NCBI GenBank assembly: GCA_016190625.1
Contig: JACPQF010000013.1
Coordinates: 1-54,760, forward strand
DNA from: Chloroflexota bacterium
Lineage (GTDB): Bacteria; Chloroflexota; Dehalococcoidia; JACPQF01
DNA length: 54,760 nt
Reading direction: 5' to 3'
Under the pieces are notes generated by a model. It searched no databases. It saw nothing but the letters and a program-made list of their open reading frames with translations, and was not told the origin of the DNA. Below, one piece after another: positions 54,702 through 54,760 of the stretch. The position numbers and the translations under genes were made by a program. How positions within the stretch are numbered: the first letter of the stretch is position 1; each line of letters starts with the position of its first letter.

Positions 54702-54760
54702 ATGTTAGGAAGGCATTCTATGCAGGGTGGATTGTTTGAAGCGGACTATCTTCATCTCGA
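54702..54760 (+). CDS. Start of a gene cut by the window edge, probable transposase
   Basis: Only 19 codons are visible: MLGRHSMQGGLFEADYLHLD-like. This M-L-G-(K/R)-x-x-x-Q-x-x-L-F-x-A-D opening resembles N-termini of IS1182/IS5-type DDE transposases from memory. Promoter, GGAGG and a truncated neighbour all fit an inserted element. Too short to be sure. Confidence 0.45.
   Translation, partial: MLGRHSMQGGLFEADYLHL

Overview
The window reads as a high-GC chromosome segment from a Chloroflexota-like bacterium; this is inference from gene content, as no rRNA or phylogenetic marker is present. The hints are a dnaJ-hspR-clpC heat-shock operon with an HspR-type operator, secreted proteins with very long Thr/Pro linkers and 'GYPIS' surface modules, TolB/WD40-like propellers, a Ser/Thr kinase with a C-terminal propeller, and many dispersed GC-rich palindromes between genes.

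Layout. 0.1-5.7 kb (minus strand): a four-PAS soluble histidine kinase, a C-terminal scrap of an iron-type alcohol dehydrogenase, a toxin-antitoxin pair whose PIN toxin has an in-frame TAG, a tungsten-type aldehyde:ferredoxin oxidoreductase, and a second PIN remnant. 5.7-8.9 kb (plus): a Fur-family regulator with a near-consensus promoter, then a ZnuABC-like zinc/manganese ABC importer behind two 7-1-7 Fur-type boxes. 9-16 kb (minus): potassium genes, namely a KimA-like K+ transporter, a UspA-like protein, a receiver-only regulator, a 34-aa membrane peptide, an orphan KdpF, a YnfA protein, and a KdpE/short-KdpD pair; kdpABC is absent. 16-18.6 kb (plus): an MFS carrier and a class V aminotransferase. 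18.6-21.8 kb: repeat-rich DNA and a frameshifted Ser/Thr kinase-propeller. 21.8-25.7 kb (minus): dnaJ-hspR-clpC. 25.8-32.8 kb (plus): glutamate dehydrogenase, a Gmad2-like lipoprotein, two GT4 glycosyltransferases (one carrying an in-frame palindromic insertion), a secreted trypsin-like protease and a membrane-anchored EEP hydrolase. 33.5-37.1 kb (minus): a 1021-aa secreted propeller protein and a pseudopilin-like anchored protein. 37.4-38.7 kb: an orphan DNA methyltransferase.

38.8-46.0 kb is the most coherent candidate system. An RCK-type K+ channel and two stand-alone cyclic-nucleotide-binding proteins form one operon. It diverges, from back-to-back consensus promoters, from a FecR-like surface protein and a CHASE2 adenylate cyclase. 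This looks like a cAMP signalling unit that both makes and senses cAMP next to a K+ channel, with the usually fused cNMP-binding domain supplied in trans.

46.1-52.1 kb (plus): tRNA-Glu(CUC), a PIG-L deacetylase, then a prpF-like isomerase operon with a complete four-subunit succinate dehydrogenase/fumarate reductase. 52.1-54.8 kb: a small unknown ORF, a decayed HicB antitoxin, an intact VapBC-type pair with a paired operator, two VOC proteins (one lacking its first domain) and, at the right edge, the first codons of a probable transposase that may have caused that truncation.
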